NCBI GenBank assembly: GCA_947585525.1
Contig: CANPXA010000055.1
Location: forward strand, 1 to 9,641
DNA length: 9,641 bases
Direction of reading: 5' to 3'
Source: an uncultured Akkermansia sp.
Lineage (GTDB): Bacteria; Verrucomicrobiota; Verrucomicrobiia; Verrucomicrobiales; Akkermansiaceae
The notes under the pieces are model-generated. The model had not been told where the DNA came from and searched no databases. It saw nothing but the letters and a program-made list of their open reading frames with translations. Positions 6,888 to 9,641 of this stretch are shown here, one piece after another. Positions within the stretch are counted from its first letter, which is position 1; every line of letters starts with the position of its first letter. Position numbers and translations under genes: made by a program.

Positions 6888-6935
6888 TTCGTAATTCGTA
6901 ATTCGTAATTCGTAATTCGTAATTGGGCGCCGCCC
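6888..6935 (+). repeat. Intergenic composite repeat, copy C (five heptads)
   Basis: Five perfect tandem copies of TTCGTAA (6888-6922) directly follow the T-run of the terminator. A short GGGC-GCC-GCCC hairpin (6925-6935) stands where other copies have ATAG and a longer stem. Here the heptads begin with T throughout, whereas copies B and D use A. Confidence 0.8.
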
Positions 6936-6980
6936 CGCTCGCCTCCGCCTCCGGTGCCTGAACGGTTCCCTGCGGTGCAG

Positions 6981-7020
6981 AAAAAAATCTGCGCCGATAC
7001 CAACGGGAACCGACGCAGAT
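6981..7020 (-). terminator. Rho-independent terminator of the sod-hdeD pair
   Basis: On the - strand a 12-bp stem (7020-7009 with 6998-6987, including two G-U pairs) has a 10-nt loop and is followed by seven T residues (6987-6981). It lies 25 nt after the hdeD stop codon, the expected place and orientation. Confidence 0.8.
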
Positions 7021-7045
7021 GCAGAGATATTTTCTTCCGAGACCT

Positions 7046-7615
7046 TTATCCGACGTGTGAGCGCACCTCCTCACGCCGCGGCGCCAATGCCAGGAAAAGC
7101 AATGTCCACCCGGAGAAGATCATCTCGATGGCTATCACGGTGCCGAGCAGCCAGTACGAACTCTCCGGCCACCCCCACGTGACGAGCGCACCCAACACAA
7201 TCGATATGATCGCGTTAAAGAAACGCCACGCACTGCCGACTTGGCTCCTCAGGGTAAACGCCATGGCCAGACGCAACACGCCACCCACGAGCAGCGCAAT
7301 GCCTATCACCAAGGTGATGACCGAAAGTGATACCTCCGTCCGCATGATGAACATCAGTCCCAGCAGACAGTACAGAAGCGCCGCCAGAAAATTCCACAAG
7401 CGGTATCCCGGTCGTGTGAATACCTGAATGAGTCTCATGACCGCCACGACCAAGAGAACAAATCCTGCCACCCACACAGCTGAAGCCCCCATCAAATACG
7501 GAAAGCTCAACAGCACGAAGCCCAGAATGAGTTCTGCTATGGCCAGTAGCGCCATTAACCATGTGGTGTGTCTGGCTCGACCCGGCGAATGTGTTGTAGT
7601 AGTATCGTTATTCAT
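7046..7615 (-). CDS. HdeD/DUF308-family membrane protein, 189 aa
   Basis: About six hydrophobic segments are visible (roughly residues 18-38, 43-65, 72-91, 97-119, 131-148 and 153-177), arranged as three hairpin pairs, with a hydrophilic N-terminus and a short basic tail. The length, the six helices and the Gly-rich helix pairs (ELILGFVLLSFP, IALLVGGVLRLAMAF) match the HdeD family of inner-membrane proteins. In E. coli, HdeD contributes to acid resistance at high cell density by an unknown mechanism, and that role is inferred, not shown, here. The ATG at 7615 lies 8 nt inside the end of the superoxide dismutase gene, with no Shine-Dalgarno sequence, so translation is probably coupled. A strong terminator follows the gene. 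Confidence 0.85.
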   Translation of the reverse strand: MNNDTTTTHSPGRARHTTWLMALLAIAELILGFVLLSFPYLMGASAVWVAGFVLLVVAVMRLIQVFTRPGYRLWNFLAALLYCLLGLMFIMRTEVSLSVITLVIGIALLVGGVLRLAMAFTLRSQVGSAWRFFNAIISIVLGALVTWGWPESSYWLLGTVIAIEMIFSGWTLLFLALAPRREEVRSHVG

Positions 7616-8246
7616 GACAAATTGCAGTTAATCGTTGTTGTGTTTTTTCCCAATCGATATGCTTGAGAAAGGAATCGACGTACCCCGCTCGGTTGTTGTG
7701 GTAGCGCAGGTAGTAGGCGTGCTCCCACACATCGCAGGCGAGGATGGGTTCAAACCCCGGCGCCAAAATATCATGGTGTCTCTCGATGCCGAAGATACGC
7801 AGCAATCCACTCACCGGATCCATCCCTACAACTCCCCAACCACTTCCCTGTACCCCCATTGTCACGGCTCGAAAGGTCTTCTCAAACCCTTCCATGCTCC
7901 CAAAAGAATGGTTGATCGCATCGGCCAATCTCCCCTCCGGTGCCCCTCCCGTTGCCCCGGTGATGCTCTCCCAGTAAAGACAATGCAAGATGTGTCCACC
8001 CAGATTAAAGGCGAGCAAACGAGCGGCATACGGTGCCTCCTCCGCAGCAAGTTCGCCGGTCGCCACTCTTTGCAGAGTGTCCGCCGCTGCATTCGCTCCG
8101 GACACGTATGCCGCGTGGTGTTTGTCGTGATGCAGCAAGACGGTTTCCTCGTCCAGCAGCGGCTCCAGTGAAGCGGGAGAATACGGCAGAGGGGGCAAAA
8201 CGTAGCGTCCTTCCTCATACCCGCAGGTCAGACAATTCTTTTTCAT
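7608..8246 (-). CDS. Superoxide dismutase, Fe/Mn family, 212 aa
   Basis: The enzyme converts superoxide to oxygen and hydrogen peroxide. All four metal ligands can be placed: His39 (LLHHDKHH), His88 (GGHILHCLYW), Asp172 and His176 (DVWEHAYY). Tyr47 of the substrate gateway is also present. GGH at 83-85 is of the Mn or archaeal type. The outer-sphere position that is Gln in E. coli SODs falls in IERHHD (154-159), so a His probably serves there, as in archaeal enzymes. The residue two before the Asp ligand is Ala170, where Gly goes with Mn and Thr with Fe preference, so the metal is left open. A short N-terminal extension has Cys5 and Cys8 in CLTCGY. There is no signal peptide. ATG 8246 is preferred; a TTG at 8285 would add 13 unlikely residues (Gly/Arg-rich). 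It overlaps hdeD by 8 nt. Confidence 0.93.
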   Translation of the reverse strand: MKKNCLTCGYEEGRYVLPPLPYSPASLEPLLDEETVLLHHDKHHAAYVSGANAAADTLQRVATGELAAEEAPYAARLLAFNLGGHILHCLYWESITGATGGAPEGRLADAINHSFGSMEGFEKTFRAVTMGVQGSGWGVVGMDPVSGLLRIFGIERHHDILAPGFEPILACDVWEHAYYLRYHNNRAGYVDSFLKHIDWEKTQQRLTAICHE

Positions 8247-8310
8247 GGTAAGAGGTGAGAACCCTCGCCCCTTCCCCCCGTTCAATCCCCGTTAGCTGAA
8301 AGCAAAAACA

Positions 8311-8352
8311 ATCGTAAATCGAAACATGTACGATGGACGATGTACGATGGAG
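8311..8352 (+). repeat. Degenerate heptad array, copy F
   Basis: Six heptads can be laid end to end: ATCGTAA, ATCGAAA, CATGTAC, GATGGAC, GATGTAC and GATGGAG. The first two belong to the main family, and the rest drift to a GATG(T/G)AC type. It lies in the 280-nt region upstream of sod, which otherwise holds copy D and no gene. Two degenerate heptads are shared with the inverted copy at 9346-9373. Confidence 0.55.
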
Positions 8353-8416
8353 GCAAAGCAGTACACCCGGCATGGCATAGTTTCCGCCTCTTTCTCATCA
8401 ACGACACGCGTTGCTT

Positions 8417-8529
8417 AAAAATTTCGCTTCGCTCTCGCTCCGCATTTCCGCGCGTAGCGCGCTAAAATTCAAATCGTAAATCGTAAATCGTAAATAGGCA
8501 CCTCCGGTGCCCCGCGCCATCGGTGCCTA
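8417..8529 (+). repeat. Intergenic composite repeat, copy D (complete form)
   Basis: The order is: AAAAATTTCGC and CGCTCTCGCTCCGC text (8417-8443) similar to the terminator region of copy C; hairpin CGCGC-GTA-GCGCG (8449-8461); 11 nt; three ATCGTAA heptads (8473-8493); ATAG; and hairpin GGCACC-TCC-GGTGCC (8497-8511). A further GGTGCCTA at 8522-8529 can pair with TAGGCACC at 8495-8502 instead, giving two mutually exclusive stems. That outer arm runs over the PP2C stop codon (8527-8529). It may help end the PP2C transcript, though no T-run follows on the - strand. Confidence 0.75.
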
Positions 8530-9258
8530 GGGCGTTGCATAGTCGATGGTCAGCACCGTCACATTGTCCGCTTCCGGAAGGTCCAGCTCCTCACACGCCT
8601 TCACCAACTCAACCGCCAAATTATTCCCCCGTCTGTCAAGAATCTCTTTCGTTGTGTCCGGGAGAGTCCCGCTCAGCAACAAATCGTCCATCCCGTCACT
8701 GCCCATGATGATCCGGTCGCCCGGCAACAAAAGATAGGGCGTCGGCGGTGCATCGACCAGAGGAATCTTCTCCCCGGTCACAGCCGAGCGCAGGGAATGC
8801 GCCTGGGATATTCCTATGTCCGATGCACCGGTATCACGTAACATTTGCTCGTACACCGCGCGCAACGAATGATCAGCATTCAGCCGCATGAGACGTCCAC
8901 GCCTCCACACCAACAGCGGAGAATCCCCAACACTCGTCCACCACAGCACACCCGATGACAGATAGACAGCCAACAAGGTACACCCCCCATACGCCCTCTC
9001 CTTGGCAAAAAACTCCCCCACACTCTGATTCGCTTTGTTCAAGGCGTCTCGCATCCGCTCCGACACGCTGTCTCCCTTCGCTCCATCAAAGCGATCAGCA
9101 AAAGATTTCGAAGCGATCTCCGCAGCCTTACTTCCGCAAGCATGCCCTCCCATTCCATCACATACCACCACCAATGTTCCCTGGGGAAAGTGGCGCACAG
9201 CGTACGCATCCTCTTGCCTCACCCTTCTGCCGATCCACTGTGCTGCATTGACTTTCAC
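8527..9258 (-). CDS. PP2C-type Ser/Thr protein phosphatase (PPM family), 243 aa
   Basis: This is a single-domain soluble PPM phosphatase, metal-dependent and acting on phospho-Ser/Thr proteins. Motifs in order: RRVRQED (residues 11-17, metal acid Asp17), CDGMGGH (33-39, Asp34), GCTLLAV, TSVGDSPLLVW, GSDGMDDLL (186-194, Asp188) and ADNVTVL with Asp231. All metal-binding acids are present and the length matches bacterial Stp/PrpC-type enzymes (about 240-250 aa). Such enzymes usually reverse Hanks-type kinases, but no kinase is seen here. The frame stays open to 9387, but that stretch includes the inverted heptad repeat and encodes no PP2C sequence. GTG at 9258 is chosen because the conserved fold begins just after it and AGAGG lies a few nt before; GTG at 9276 (249 aa) is an alternative. 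Confidence 0.9.
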   Translation of the reverse strand: MKVNAAQWIGRRVRQEDAYAVRHFPQGTLVVVCDGMGGHACGSKAAEIASKSFADRFDGAKGDSVSERMRDALNKANQSVGEFFAKERAYGGCTLLAVYLSSGVLWWTSVGDSPLLVWRRGRLMRLNADHSLRAVYEQMLRDTGASDIGISQAHSLRSAVTGEKIPLVDAPPTPYLLLPGDRIIMGSDGMDDLLLSGTLPDTTKEILDRRGNNLAVELVKACEELDLPEADNVTVLTIDYATP

Positions 9259-9261
9259 TGT

Positions 9262-9269
9262 CCTCTCTT
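9262..9269 (-). promoter_or_regulatory. Probable ribosome-binding site of the PP2C gene
   Basis: On the - strand, AAGAGAGG (9269-9262) lies 3 nt before the GTG at 9258; its AAGAG part has a better spacing of 6 nt. It supports the GTG at 9258 over the upstream GTG at 9276, which it would instead follow. It is one of only two Shine-Dalgarno-like sequences in the window. Confidence 0.45.
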
Positions 9270-9317
9270 CTATCACAGTTGCCGACGGAAAGCAAGAAAA
9301 AAGCCCAACCCCCCGGG

Positions 9318-9373
9318 GCAAATGCATTGGAAATGCGTTTGCCATGTACGAATTACGATTTTCGATGTACGAT
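9318..9373 (-). repeat. Inverted heptad repeat with hairpin, copy G
   Basis: Read on the - strand, four degenerate heptads (ATCGTAC, ATCGAAA, ATCGTAA, TTCGTAC; 9373-9346) are followed by an 11-bp inverted repeat with one mismatch and a 3-nt loop (9342-9318, arms GCAAACGCATT / AATGCATTTGC). The module order, heptads then hairpin, matches the other copies but in opposite orientation. It lies upstream of the PP2C gene in the 293-nt region before lysS, which otherwise holds copy E and no gene. Confidence 0.65.
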
Positions 9374-9452
9374 TTAAGCAAAGCCAACGAGACGGCTTAG
9401 CGTAGTTCTGTGAGCTTTCCTCGTAGCAACAGCGTGTGATTTTACCCACCGC

Positions 9453-9543
9453 CAATGCTTATGCATTGCATAGCCCGCGCGTAGCGCGCGAACTTCCCAA
9501 ATCGTAATTCGTAATTCGTAAATAGTCACCGTCAGGCGCCCTG
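9453..9543 (+). repeat. Intergenic composite repeat, copy E
   Basis: The 5' part has an inverted repeat CAATGC-TTAT-GCATTG (9453-9468). Then come hairpin CGCGC-GTA-GCGCG (9476-9488), 12 nt, three heptads ATCGTAA/TTCGTAA/TTCGTAA (9501-9521) and ATAG. The 3' hairpin is weak here (CAGG-CGC-CCTG, 9533-9543). It is very close in design to copies A and D. It lies 9 nt beyond the lysS stop. Confidence 0.75.
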
Positions 9544-9551
9544 CCCTTTTC

Positions 9552-9641
9552 CTAGGAGCGATTCTTGAGTTGCGGGAAGAGAATGACGTCGCGGATGGAT
9601 GCCGCACCCGTGAGCAGCATACACAGACGGTCAATGCCGAT
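9552..9641 (-). CDS. lysS: Lysyl-tRNA synthetase, C-terminal end (cut by the window edge)
   Basis: The last 29 codons and a TAG stop are visible; the rest lies beyond the right edge. The peptide has GIDRLCMLLTG followed by SIRDVILFPQLK, which is motif 3 of class II aminoacyl-tRNA synthetases in the form typical of LysRS: the Arg of GIDR binds ATP, and LysRS proteins end within a few residues of ILFP. The close relatives AspRS and AsnRS have different text after the motif, so LysRS is the best reading. The enzyme charges tRNA-Lys in the cytoplasm. No terminator with a T-run is visible after the stop. Confidence 0.88.
   Translation of the reverse strand: MGIDRLCMLLTGAASIRDVILFPQLKNRS

Noticed and set aside
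8247..8285. TTG start 13 codons upstream of the superoxide dismutase ATG
   Set aside because: It adds a Gly/Arg-rich peptide from non-coding-looking sequence; the purine-rich bases there are G runs, not a placed Shine-Dalgarno sequence.
9259..9387. Longer PP2C protein starting at 9387
   Set aside because: The added 43 codons run through the inverted heptad repeat and hairpin and show no PP2C fold sequence.

Overview
The window is a bacterial chromosome segment, moderately GC-rich. It carries nine recognisable protein genes, one of them cut by the right edge, and short intergenic regions filled with related repeats. Sigma-54, a membrane-anchored SurA/PrsA-type parvulin, a class II EPSP synthase, a DnaG primase and a lysyl-tRNA synthetase end all fit a bacterium. 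The phylum cannot be fixed from the sequence. A Gram-negative lineage of the Planctomycetes-Verrucomicrobia type is my guess, because such genomes often carry AATCGTA-like heptad repeats between genes and make little use of Shine-Dalgarno sequences.

Layout from left to right: a repeat element (about 1-150); a small hypothetical gene (204-494, +) whose stop codon overlaps that of a convergent YdeI/OmdA-family gene (491-1096, -); a divergent intergenic region with a repeat and two promoters; a four-gene + strand operon, parvulin PPIase - aroA - dnaG - rpoN (1253-6807), with overlapping or tightly spaced genes; a bidirectional terminator, another repeat and a second terminator for the opposite strand; a - strand pair, Fe/Mn superoxide dismutase then an HdeD-family membrane protein (8246-7046), overlapping by 8 nt; a - strand PP2C phosphatase (9258-8527); and the last 29 codons of lysS (9641-9552, -).

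The four-gene operon joins envelope protein folding, the sixth shikimate step, replication priming and the alternative sigma factor. In many bacteria dnaG lies next to rpoD; here it overlaps rpoN by four bases, so sigma-54 synthesis is probably tied to primase synthesis. The sod-hdeD pair looks like a small stress operon (superoxide removal plus a membrane protein of the acid-resistance family). The PP2C phosphatase points to Ser/Thr phosphosignalling, but no kinase is in view.

The most unusual feature is the intergenic repeat family. Five copies share a (A/T)TCGTAA heptad array, usually followed by ATAG and a GC-rich hairpin, and three of them also have a CGCGC-loop-GCGCG hairpin 11-12 nt upstream. 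All five point the same way regardless of gene direction, and two degenerate copies also exist. A second trait is that most genes lack a visible Shine-Dalgarno sequence, and two good promoters place the transcript start at or within about 10 nt of the start codon.
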